Assembly (NCBI GenBank): GCA_002392745.1
Contig: DGHR01000001.1
Location: 1 to 32,302 of the forward strand
Length of the DNA stretch: 32,302 nt
Source of the DNA: Bacteroidales bacterium UBA3843
GTDB lineage: Bacteria > Bacteroidota > Bacteroidia > Bacteroidales > Paludibacteraceae
Direction: 5' to 3'
Both the position numbers and the translations under genes were made by a program. Numbering within the stretch: the first letter of the stretch is position 1; every line of letters begins with the position of its first letter. The notes beneath the pieces are model-generated. The model searched no databases, was not told the DNA's origin, and worked only from the letters and a program-made list of their open reading frames with translations. Positions 20,495 through 28,239 of the stretch are shown here, one piece after another.

Positions 20495-21919
20495 TAGTTG
20501 GAACCAGTCGACATCCATATATCCGGCATCATTATCCGGACGTTTGTATGGGGAAGCAGCGGGGATTAGGGTGCGTGTGGCGTACATGCCCATTTTCGCA
20601 CCAATCCACTCGCCGGCAACCGCTTGGAATGGGAGGCCTTGTTCCTCCCATTTTTTGTTGTCTTGTGAGAGGAAGAAACGGCAAAGGTGGGTCGGGCTGA
20701 CCTCAATGCGCGCATACCACCACTGCTCGTCGCCGGGAACAGGTAACGTGCGGCTGTGGCGTCCATGAATGATTAGGCCGGCCTGCTCTTGCGGCAGGGG
20801 ATGTTTACCCTGAGACCTCGGTACAAAACGGAGACGAGCCGTGACGGTAAATGCGGTGTTCGCAGGGATTTTGCGCATGAGCAGGTTTGGCGCCGTCTGC
20901 ACATCGTCCGAGGGATAGGTAAACAGCCGCAGAAAACCTGCCGCCGCGTTGCAATAGTAATATTGCGCTTTCCTGTTGCCGGACCATTGCCACTCGGGCG
21001 CCAACTGAAGCGAAAGAAAATCGTCCTGCCGGCACGAAGGCATTGCTATAGATTCGTCCTCCACCGGTACTCCGTTATTGCCGATAACAGGCCACCGGTC
21101 CTGCCACCGTAAGGGTTGCATATGGACGATACGGCCGGCGGTGCCAACATCCTGGAAATGATAGAACTTGTCATCTACCCACGCCCCCTGGTGTGGGGCA
21201 TTGACGGCGGTGTTTCCCTGCTCCAGAACCCGTTTCCATTCATACGGTCCATAGACCGTCCGGCTGCGAAGACACAACTGCCAGCCTGTCTTGACTCCGC
21301 CGGCGGGACAGAAAATGTAGTAATAGCCATCTCGCTTGTGGAACTTGGGGCCCTCACAAGTGGGGTTCTCGCCGTGACCGTCGAACACTATCCGGTCGTC
21401 CCGCAAGACAGACAGTCCGTCTTGCTCCAGTTCACACACCGCCAGCACGGATTTGAGGCCCGCTCTGCTGCCGGCGAAGGCATGTACCAGATAGCAGCGG
21501 CCGTCGTCATCCCATAGCGGGCACGGGTCTATCAGCCCTTTGCCGGCCTTGACCAGAACAGCCTGCTCCCAACGGGCCGGCAGAGTCCTGGTCTTCTCGG
21601 AACGGATGCAATAGATTCCCCGGTCCGGATCGCCGTAGTAAATATAAAAACGCCCTTTATGATGGCGGATGGAGGGGGCCCACACTCCGCATCCGGCCGG
21701 ACAGGCCTCCTGCGCACCATAACCGGGCACGGTGTCCGGTATGGCGGCATCCACTATCGTCCATGCCACGCCGTCCGGCGACTGAAGAATCTGCAAGCCC
21801 GGCACACAGGCAAAAGTGCTGTAAGTCATATAGTAGTTCTTGCCTACCCGGATTACATCGGGGTCGGAAAAGTCGTAGGGCAAGATGAGCGTCAAGAGGA
21901 CGAAAAGAAGCGTTTTCAT
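20477..21919 (-). CDS. Glycoside hydrolase family 43 enzyme
   Basis: The 480-residue protein shows the GH43 five-bladed propeller signatures. The probable catalytic base is Asp19 in YDFSDPDVIR, the pKa modulator is Asp in LIDPCPLWDDDGR (near 132), and the general acid is Glu in NPTCEGPKF (near 190). GVWAPSIRHHKGRFYIYYG is also typical. A C-terminal beta-sandwich (about 300-480) matches the accessory domain seen in xylosidase/arabinofuranosidase-type members. The N-terminus is a short hydrophobic stretch (MKTLLFVLLTLILP) that runs straight into the catalytic fold, so export is likely but the cleavage site is unclear. Its ATG lies 1 base past the permease stop. The polysaccharide target is not deducible. 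Confidence 0.9.
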   Translation of the reverse strand: MKTLLFVLLTLILPYDFSDPDVIRVGKNYYMTYSTFACVPGLQILQSPDGVAWTIVDAAIPDTVPGYGAQEACPAGCGVWAPSIRHHKGRFYIYYGDPDRGIYCIRSEKTRTLPARWEQAVLVKAGKGLIDPCPLWDDDGRCYLVHAFAGSRAGLKSVLAVCELEQDGLSVLRDDRIVFDGHGENPTCEGPKFHKRDGYYYIFCPAGGVKTGWQLCLRSRTVYGPYEWKRVLEQGNTAVNAPHQGAWVDDKFYHFQDVGTAGRIVHMQPLRWQDRWPVIGNNGVPVEDESIAMPSCRQDDFLSLQLAPEWQWSGNRKAQYYYCNAAAGFLRLFTYPSDDVQTAPNLLMRKIPANTAFTVTARLRFVPRSQGKHPLPQEQAGLIIHGRHSRTLPVPGDEQWWYARIEVSPTHLCRFFLSQDNKKWEEQGLPFQAVAGEWIGAKMGMYATRTLIPAASPYKRPDNDAGYMDVDWFQLSITEP

Positions 21920-21920
21920 G

Positions 21921-22898
21921 TTATTTGTTTTTTAGGATTATCCAGATGATGACCGGTGCTCCGAAGAGGGCGGAGACAGTGGAAATGGGTAGCGGATAGG
22001 TAAATAGCGAACACAATATATCGCATACCAGCAAGAGGCTTGCGCCGATGAGTGCGGAGGCCGGTACAGTGATTCGATGGTTGGATGTATGAAATAGCCC
22101 GCGCGCCATATGCGGCACAGCTACTCCGACAAAAGCGATCGGGCCGCAGAACGCGGTAACTCCTCCGGCAAGCAGTCCCGTTGCCAACACTATATATAGC
22201 CGTGTACGCTCGATATTAATGCCTAAACCGCGGGCATACTCCTCGCCGAGCATCAAGCCATTAAGCGGTTTGAGGGCTAACAGCACAAACAGCGCGCCAG
22301 CAAGCAAAACCGGCAGGAGCATCTGCATATCCCCCCACCCTACGCTGCTGAGCGAACCGAGCGTCCAGACAATAAACATCTTCAGCGCATCCGGGTTGGC
22401 AAAGTTCTGCAACAGGCTGACCAGCGCTCCGGCAATCGAGCCGAACATCATACCGACGATGAGCAGACTGACGTTGCCGGTCACCCGCTTGCTGACAGCC
22501 AACACCAGCAAGAGTACCATGCTGGCCCCAAGACAGGCGGCCAACGGCAGATACAGGCGGGTAGCTAACGGAGAAAAGGCGACAGGAAGCAACGTAGTGC
22601 ACATCGTCAGAAACGCTACTCCCAAACTGGCTCCGGACGAGACACCCAGCGTATAAGGTCCGGCCAGGGGGTTCCGGAAGAGAGTCTGCATTATCAGACC
22701 GGCGACGGACAACGCAGCTCCGGCTAAAACAGCTGTGAGTGATTTGGGAAGACGGATGACGTGGATGATCTGCTGCTCCATTGGCGACAGATGGTCTCCC
22801 AACGGCCACAGCCAGATGCTTCCGCTGCACACGTCCATACACCAAAGCAGGACCATCAGCACTGACAAGCCGGTAAAAAGAAAAGTATTCCGTTTCAT
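21921..22898 (-). CDS. FecCD/BtuC-type ABC transporter permease
   Basis: The 325-residue protein is a multi-spanning permease of the iron-siderophore/vitamin B12 type. Signatures are IRLPKSLTAVLAGAALSVAGLIMQTLFRNPLAGPYTLGVSSGASLG near the N-terminus, LGEEYARGLGINIERTR in the middle, and FCGPIAFVGVAVPHMARGLF toward the C-terminus. About eight to ten membrane segments are evident. Normally it works with a binding protein and an ATPase, but neither is encoded here; it is followed by a GH43 gene instead. The partner genes must lie elsewhere or this copy is an orphan. It is read from the promoter at 22919-22948. Confidence 0.9.
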   Translation of the reverse strand: MKRNTFLFTGLSVLMVLLWCMDVCSGSIWLWPLGDHLSPMEQQIIHVIRLPKSLTAVLAGAALSVAGLIMQTLFRNPLAGPYTLGVSSGASLGVAFLTMCTTLLPVAFSPLATRLYLPLAACLGASMVLLLVLAVSKRVTGNVSLLIVGMMFGSIAGALVSLLQNFANPDALKMFIVWTLGSLSSVGWGDMQMLLPVLLAGALFVLLALKPLNGLMLGEEYARGLGINIERTRLYIVLATGLLAGGVTAFCGPIAFVGVAVPHMARGLFHTSNHRITVPASALIGASLLLVCDILCSLFTYPLPISTVSALFGAPVIIWIILKNK

Positions 22899-22918
22899 TA
22901 TTTGACCATTTCAGGCTG

Positions 22919-22948
22919 CAAAGATACACTTTTTTTTGCACATATCAA
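22919..22948 (-). promoter_or_regulatory. Promoter of the permease-GH43 operon
   Basis: On the minus strand TTGATATGTG is followed after 19 bases by TATCTTTG. It overlaps the divergent panB promoter, with the two -33 elements interleaved. Confidence 0.55.
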
Positions 22949-22966
22949 AAAAAAGCAGTAATTTTG
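22936..22966 (+). promoter_or_regulatory. Promoter of panB
   Basis: TTTGCACATATC (-33, TTG at 22936-22938) is followed after 20 bases by TAATTTTG (22959-22966). The leader is about 48 nt. It shares 13 bases with the divergent promoter. Confidence 0.6.
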
Positions 22967-23020
22967 TCGCCGTTTTCGGCAATACACAAACAGCAAAAAC
23001 CAAATCACGTATAGCTAATC

Positions 23021-23836
23021 ATGTCAGTACACGTACAAAACAGCCGTATGACAACAGCCAAAATACGGCAAATGAAGGCAGCCGGCGAGAAAATTGCCAT
23101 GCTGACCAGTTATGATTTCACCCTTGCCAGTCTGGTGGACGAGGCGGGAATAGATATGCTCCTTGTCGGCGACAGCGCCAGCAATGTGGTATGCGGCAAC
23201 CAATACACGCTGCCCATTACCATGGACGAGATGATTTTTCTGACCAAAGGTGTGGTCCGCGGCGCTCAGCACGCCCTGGTCGTATGTGACATGCCGTTCG
23301 GCAGCTACCAAATTAGCGAGGAAGAAGCAGTCCGCAATGCTATCCGCATACTGAAGGAGAGCGGCTGCGACGCTGTCAAACTGGAGGGAGGAGAGGAGAT
23401 TTTGCCGGCCATCCGTCATATGATCCAAGCCGGTGTACCCGTAATGGGACATCTGGGGCTGACCCCTCAGTCGGTCAACCAGTTCGGCGGATATGGTCTC
23501 CGTGCAAAAGAGAACGCAGAGGCTGAGAAACTGATGCACGACGCCAAGTTGCTGGACCAAGCCGGCTGTTTCTCCATTGTGCTGGAGAAGATACCTGCCG
23601 ACCTGGCGGAAAAAGTGACCAAAGCCGTTTCATGTCCCGTAATTGGTATCGGCGCCGGCAACGGCACGGACGGTCAAGTACTGGTGCTCCATGACATGCT
23701 GGGACTGAACCAAGGCTTCAAGCCCAAGTTCTTGCGTCATTTTGCGCAGTTGGCAGAGAACGTCAAAACAGCGGTTGGCGAATATGTGGCCGCCGTAAAA
23801 GACAGTTCGTTCCCCTCGGCAGAAGAGAGTTATTGA
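23021..23836 (+). CDS. panB: 3-methyl-2-oxobutanoate hydroxymethyltransferase
   Basis: The 271-residue protein is full-length PanB, which transfers a hydroxymethyl group from methylenetetrahydrofolate to 2-oxoisovalerate in pantothenate synthesis. Conserved segments are KIAMLTSYDFTLASLVDEAGIDMLLVGDSASNV, VVCDMPFGSYQISEEEAVRNA, DAVKLEGGEEI, VPVMGHLGLTPQSVNQFGGY and IGIGAGNGTDGQVLVLHDMLGL. These hold the magnesium-binding Asp, Asp and Glu. The ATG at 23021 is used; MTTAKI ten codons in is an alternative start. No panC or panD is adjacent. Pantothenate is the precursor of the phosphopantetheine carried by the NRPS, but the two are not in one operon. Confidence 0.96.
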   Translation: MSVHVQNSRMTTAKIRQMKAAGEKIAMLTSYDFTLASLVDEAGIDMLLVGDSASNVVCGNQYTLPITMDEMIFLTKGVVRGAQHALVVCDMPFGSYQISEEEAVRNAIRILKESGCDAVKLEGGEEILPAIRHMIQAGVPVMGHLGLTPQSVNQFGGYGLRAKENAEAEKLMHDAKLLDQAGCFSIVLEKIPADLAEKVTKAVSCPVIGIGAGNGTDGQVLVLHDMLGLNQGFKPKFLRHFAQLAENVKTAVGEYVAAVKDSSFPSAEESY

Positions 23837-23853
23837 GTCGCCGCATTAAAGAC

Positions 23854-23887
23854 AAAAAGCGCCACCCTTCAAGGTGACGCTTTTTTT
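23854..23887. terminator. Bidirectional terminator between panB and the lipoprotein gene
   Basis: AAAAAGCGCCACC-CTTCAA-GGTGACGCTTTTTTT forms a stem with one mismatch and has A and T runs on its two sides, so it can stop both convergent transcripts. Confidence 0.85.
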
Positions 23888-23910
23888 GTTGTTTCCTGTC
23901 CCGGACACTG

Positions 23911-25395
23911 TCAACGGCGCGTACTGCCGCTGGTTCTGGAGGTCGAAGTGGTCGTACCACTCGTACGGGTGGAAGTACCGCTTGTTCGGGTGGAGGTGCT
24001 CGTACGGGTAGAGGTATCGCTTGTTCGGGTGGAGGTTGCACCGGAGCGTGTGCTCGTTGACGACGAGGTGCGCTTCACGGTGGTCGTTCGGCCGGAGGCG
24101 TCTGTCTGCCGTATAGTGGTACGCGTAGTTCCGCTCTTGTTGACACGTGTCTCTACAGTGGTGGAGGGTTGGCGTGTCGTAGAGCCCGAGCGGGTGGAAG
24201 TGCCGCTGGTCGCTTTAGAGGTAGTGGTCTTGGGAGTAGCTTCCGTGCGCGTGGAGGCTGTAGCAGCGGTGCGGTTGGTGGTCTGACCTTGTGTTGCACC
24301 GGTGCTACGTGTGGAAGTGCCGCTGGTCGCTTTAGAGGTAGTGGTCTTGGAAGTAGTTTCCGTGCGCGTGGAGGCTGTAGCAGCGGTGCGGTTGGTGGTC
24401 TGACCTTGTGTTGCACTGCCGGTACGTGTGGTCACGCCGCTGGTCGTAGCAGACGAGCTGCGGGTAGAAGTACTGTTCGTGCGCGTCTCTGCCGTACCGC
24501 TTGTGCGGTTCTGAGTGTGTGTGCGCAGTTCACCGGCGTTGCGAACCGTTACGCCCGACCCATTGGCTGTGAGCGTATGAGTGACACGCTGCTCAAACGA
24601 CTGCTGAGGGTGCTGAACGGCGAAATCATTACGTCTGTTCGGCTGCACGAGCACGGTATAGTTGGTGTAGAACACCGTTGTGGGGTAGTCGCACACATGG
24701 CAGTAATGATGGTTTGACATGTAGGTCGTCACATACGCCTGGTAATGGCTCAGGTAAACGGGCTTCGGACGCATGTAGTAAGACGGGAAGGCTCCATAGG
24801 CATAGGGGGAACTCCATAAGGCGTAGGATGAACGGCCGAAGTCGTCCCACAGCGGAGGACGCTTGATGAAGGTAGGACGGACGATGTAGTTCGGACCATA
24901 CAAATAGCGGTCTCCAACCACCTCTACATACAGAGTGTTCGGCCGGCGCTCCGCAATCAGGGTAGCCACGTCCTGGAACACTCCATAGTCCAGACATGCC
25001 TGAATCAGAAATGTATGGTAGTTTCCGCGATAGGTCTCAATCACACGCAGGTAGTCAATCCATCCGTCGCCGTTCAGGTCCAAATTGTTAATCATGTAGC
25101 GGCTGGAGTTGAGAATCTGCTCGAACTCGCTCACAGAGCGGCTTTCTGCAAAGGCAGCAGCAACAGCCTGAAGGTCCAGATAGAACGACAGGTCGTTGTT
25201 GAACGAAGTGACGGTAACGGTCTGCACCGTTGTATGTTTGGGTGCAGGGGTGGTCACGGACGTCGTATAGACCGTCTTGACCGGTGCTACGTACTCTGTG
25301 GTCGGCGCAACTGTCCATATGCGAGTCCAGCAGCCGGTCAAGAGAAGGCACAGCGGTACGATGTACAATGTACGAAGGATTGCTTTCATATTCAT
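23911..25395 (-). CDS. Lipoprotein with a Thr/Ser/Arg-rich repetitive tail
   Basis: The 494-residue protein has a lipoprotein signal peptide with lipobox LLTGC (Cys22). The first 300 residues contain a conserved-looking domain with NNLDLNGDGWIDYLRVIE, an EF-hand-like acidic loop, followed by a Tyr-rich region (RPKPVYLSHYQAYVTTYMSNHHYCHVCDYP). From about residue 300 to the end it is low-complexity Thr, Ser and Arg with a 39-residue direct repeat. It may bind calcium or act as an envelope structural protein; no family is recognised. It lies 30 bases past infB and is probably read with that operon. Its signal-peptide codons include the ATGTACGA repeat unit also found in the NRPS. Confidence 0.75.
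   Translation of the reverse strand: MNMKAILRTLYIVPLCLLLTGCWTRIWTVAPTTEYVAPVKTVYTTSVTTPAPKHTTVQTVTVTSFNNDLSFYLDLQAVAAAFAESRSVSEFEQILNSSRYMINNLDLNGDGWIDYLRVIETYRGNYHTFLIQACLDYGVFQDVATLIAERRPNTLYVEVVGDRYLYGPNYIVRPTFIKRPPLWDDFGRSSYALWSSPYAYGAFPSYYMRPKPVYLSHYQAYVTTYMSNHHYCHVCDYPTTVFYTNYTVLVQPNRRNDFAVQHPQQSFEQRVTHTLTANGSGVTVRNAGELRTHTQNRTSGTAETRTNSTSTRSSSATTSGVTTRTGSATQGQTTNRTAATASTRTETTSKTTTSKATSGTSTRSTGATQGQTTNRTAATASTRTEATPKTTTSKATSGTSTRSGSTTRQPSTTVETRVNKSGTTRTTIRQTDASGRTTTVKRTSSSTSTRSGATSTRTSDTSTRTSTSTRTSGTSTRTSGTTTSTSRTSGSTRR
24194..24420. repeat. 117-bp direct repeat in the lipoprotein tail
   Basis: Two copies start at 24194 and 24311 and are almost identical. They encode 39-residue units (GQTTNRTAATASTRTE, TTTSKATSGTSTRS). 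The neighbouring tail is made of shorter diverged T-R-T-S units. Confidence 0.8.
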
Positions 25396-25425
25396 TCTGT
25401 TTTCATTGTTCGTTTCGGGTGTGTA

Positions 25426-28128
25426 TTAAAGTGTCTTTGCTACCTCTACTTCCTCAAAGGCCTCCAGCATATCGCCTACCTGCAGGTCGTCATAGGCTTT
25501 GAGGCTCAGACCGCACTCGGTGTTTACGCCGGCTTCCTTGATGTCGTCTTTCACATGCTTCAGCGAGGCCAGTTCGGCGGTCTTGATGACAATACCGTCG
25601 CGGATGACGCGCACCTTGTTGCCGCGTTTGATTTTGCCCTCGCGGACGATACATCCGGCAATAGTTCCCACTTTCGAAATATGGAAGGTCTGCAGTACCT
25701 CCAGGGTAGCAGTCACTTCCTCTTTCACTTCCGGAGACAACATACCGGCCATAGCGTCCTTCAGTTCGTTGATGGCGTCGTAGATGATGGAGTAAATACG
25801 GATGTCCACTTCTTCGCTCTCGGCCATCTTGCGTGCTGTAGCGGTAGGACGTACGTTGAAGCCGACGATCATCGCATCGGATGCGGCTGCAAGCATCACA
25901 TCGCTGTCGCTGATGGCACCCACGGCACCGTGAATGACGTTCACCTGGATGTTCTCCGTCGATAGTTTCAGGAGTGAGTCCTTGATGGCCTCTACCGAAC
26001 CGTCCACGTCGGCTTTGACGATGACGTTCAGTTCCTTGAAATCGCCGATAGCCAAACGGCGTCCGATTTCTTCCAAACCGATATGTTTCTTGGTACGGAT
26101 GGACTGCTCGCGTTGGAGTTGCTCGCGTTTGTTGGCAATCTCTCGTGCCTCCTGCTCGGTGGGCAGGACATTGAATTCGTCACCGGCCTGCGGAGCGCCG
26201 TTCAGTCCCAGCACGGAGCAAGGCTCTCCGGGACGCACTTCTGTAATGCGCTGTCCGCGTTCGTTGAACATGGCTTTGATGCGGCCGTGGTAGGTACCGG
26301 CCAGGATGATATCGCCCATATGGAGCGTGCCGTCCTGCACCAGCAATGTGGCCACGTATCCGCGTCCTTTGTCCAGCGAGGACTCGATGACAGAACCCTT
26401 GGCACGGCGTTTGGGGTTGGCTTTCAGGTCCAGCATCTCAGCCTCCAGGAGGACTTTCTCCAGCAGTTCATAGACGCCCGTTCCCTTCTTCGCGCTTATC
26501 TCCTGACATTGGTATTTGCCGCCCCAGTCCTCGACCAGTATGTTCATGTTCGACAACTGTTCGCGAATCTTGTCCGGGTTGGCTCCGGGTTTGTCGACCT
26601 TGTTGATGGCAAATACCATCGGGACTCCTGCAGCCTGTGCGTGGTTGATGGCCTCAACGGTCTGCGGCATGACGGCGTCGTCGGCCGCAATGATGATGAT
26701 GGCTATATCGGTCACTTTTGCACCGCGGGCACGCATAGCGGTAAATGCCGCGTGACCCGGTGTGTCCAGGAAGGTGATGTGCTGTCCGTTCTTGAGTTTG
26801 ACATTATAGGCACCGATATGCTGGGTGATACCTCCCGCCTCACCGGCAATCACATTGGCGTTGCGGATGTGGTCGAGCAGCGAGGTCTTACCATGGTCCA
26901 CGTGACCCATGACCGTGACAATCGGGCAGCGGGATTCTATGTCTTCGTCGTTGATGACTTCGTCGGCGTTGATTTCTTCCACCACGTGTGCAGCCACGTA
27001 CTCCGTTTTGAAACCGAACTCTTCCGCCACCAGGTTGATGGTCTCGGCATCCAGCCGCTGGTTGATAGAGACAAAGAGTCCCAAGGACATACAGGTAGCG
27101 ATGATTTTGTTGACCGGGACGTTCATCATGTTAGCCAAGTCATTGGCAGTAACGAACTCGGTGAGTTTCAGTATCTTCGACTGCTCCTGCGCCTCCATTA
27201 CCTCCAACTCATGTTTTTCTCTCTCCTGCTCGCGGCGTTCGCGTTTGTATTTGGACGAGTTGTTTTTGCCTTTGGGCTGTTGTAGACGGTTCAGGGTCTC
27301 TTTGAGCGCCTTTTCCACCTCCTCTTGCGTAGCTTCTCGCGGTTGGTTTTTCTTGCCTTTTCCGCCTTTGCCGGTCTGGTTTCGTTTATCGGTCGGGTCT
27401 ACTTTGGCGGCGGCGTTGCGTATGCGTTCGCGTTTGCGTCTTTCTGCGGCAGCGGCTTGTTGCTGTTCATGCTGCGCCTGCTGGCGTTCCTCGCGCTCCT
27501 TGCGTTTCTGCTCCTTGGTCTTCTTCGCAGGACGGGTTGAGGTGTCAATCGAATCCAAGTCAATCTTGCCTACCACTTTGGGAGTGGTCTTCAGCTCATG
27601 CTTTCCGAGCGTGAAAATCTCGGATTTCTTGGGTTCGGCTTTCTGCTGCGGAGCTTTCTCCCGGGCGGCCGATTGTGTTTGAGCGGCTTTCTCCGCGGCA
27701 GCCTTTTCTGCAGCGGCCTTTTCTGCGGCGGCTTTCTCCGCAGCAGCTTTCTCCGCAGCAGCCTTTTCGGCGGCAGCTTTCTCTGCAGCAGCTTTCTCTG
27801 CAGCAGCCTTCTCGGCAGCAGCTTTCTCTTCGGCGGCACGGCGGGCTTCTTCGGCAGCGAGACGCGCCGCTTCCTCTTGGGCCGCGGCTTGCTCTGCAGC
27901 CAGACGGCTGGCTTCCTCCTTGGCCTGGCGCGCGGCGGCTTGACGGTCTGCCTCCAGTTTGGTCGCCATGTCGCGGTTGAACTCCTTGGCTAACAACAGA
28001 TACAAATCATCATCGATTCGGACGTTTGGGTCCGCCTCGATGGGCCGTCCTTGCTTCTCGCAGAAAGCGGTCAGTGTTGCCATGCCAATATTCAGTTCCT
28101 TACATGCTTTTATCAGTTTTATCGCCAT
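25426..28128 (-). CDS. infB: Translation initiation factor IF-2
   Basis: The 900-residue protein is a complete bacterial IF-2, which brings initiator tRNA to the 30S subunit. The N-terminal IF2_N motif is followed by a long Ala/Glu/Lys linker (about 65-160) and a Lys/Arg-rich stretch. A second IF2_N unit lies at about 325-380, then the GTPase domain with GHVDHGKT (about 405-412), DTPGHAAF and NKVDKPGAN, and the tRNA-binding C-terminal domains ending EEVEVAKTL. The linker has at least eight near-identical AAAEK units encoded by 15-bp repeats (about 27690-27830). This is the third gene of rimP-nusA-infB. Confidence 0.97.
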   Translation of the reverse strand: MAIKLIKACKELNIGMATLTAFCEKQGRPIEADPNVRIDDDLYLLLAKEFNRDMATKLEADRQAAARQAKEEASRLAAEQAAAQEEAARLAAEEARRAAEEKAAAEKAAAEKAAAEKAAAEKAAAEKAAAEKAAAEKAAAEKAAAEKAAQTQSAAREKAPQQKAEPKKSEIFTLGKHELKTTPKVVGKIDLDSIDTSTRPAKKTKEQKRKEREERQQAQHEQQQAAAAERRKRERIRNAAAKVDPTDKRNQTGKGGKGKKNQPREATQEEVEKALKETLNRLQQPKGKNNSSKYKRERREQEREKHELEVMEAQEQSKILKLTEFVTANDLANMMNVPVNKIIATCMSLGLFVSINQRLDAETINLVAEEFGFKTEYVAAHVVEEINADEVINDEDIESRCPIVTVMGHVDHGKTSLLDHIRNANVIAGEAGGITQHIGAYNVKLKNGQHITFLDTPGHAAFTAMRARGAKVTDIAIIIIAADDAVMPQTVEAINHAQAAGVPMVFAINKVDKPGANPDKIREQLSNMNILVEDWGGKYQCQEISAKKGTGVYELLEKVLLEAEMLDLKANPKRRAKGSVIESSLDKGRGYVATLLVQDGTLHMGDIILAGTYHGRIKAMFNERGQRITEVRPGEPCSVLGLNGAPQAGDEFNVLPTEQEAREIANKREQLQREQSIRTKKHIGLEEIGRRLAIGDFKELNVIVKADVDGSVEAIKDSLLKLSTENIQVNVIHGAVGAISDSDVMLAAASDAMIVGFNVRPTATARKMAESEEVDIRIYSIIYDAINELKDAMAGMLSPEVKEEVTATLEVLQTFHISKVGTIAGCIVREGKIKRGNKVRVIRDGIVIKTAELASLKHVKDDIKEAGVNTECGLSLKAYDDLQVGDMLEAFEEVEVAKTL
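27690..27830. repeat. 15-bp tandem repeat encoding AAAEK units in IF-2
   Basis: About nine tandem units alternate GCAGCAGCTTTCTCC and GCGGCGGCTTTCTCC-like sequence. Such alanine-rich linkers are common in Bacteroidales IF-2; unit number probably varies between strains. Confidence 0.8.
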
Positions 28129-28144
28129 ATCATTTACGATTTAA

Positions 28145-28221
28145 TCATTTACCATTTGGACATTTACTATTTGGCCATTTATTTGGTCATTTACCATTTG
28201 GCCATTTACCAAATGGTAAAT
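28145..28221. repeat. Heptamer-type repeat between nusA and infB
   Basis: The 111-base gap is largely units of ATTTACC/ATTTGGCC with periods of 7-8 bases, and it ends in a small inverted repeat (ATTTACC / GGTAAAT). It lies in the leader of infB within the operon. Confidence 0.75.
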
Positions 28222-28239
28222 CAATTCGCATTCATCGAC

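Noticed and set aside
26083..27285. 400-residue plus-strand frame opposite infB
   Set aside because: Antisense shadow of a well-conserved IF-2 gene with no family resemblance.
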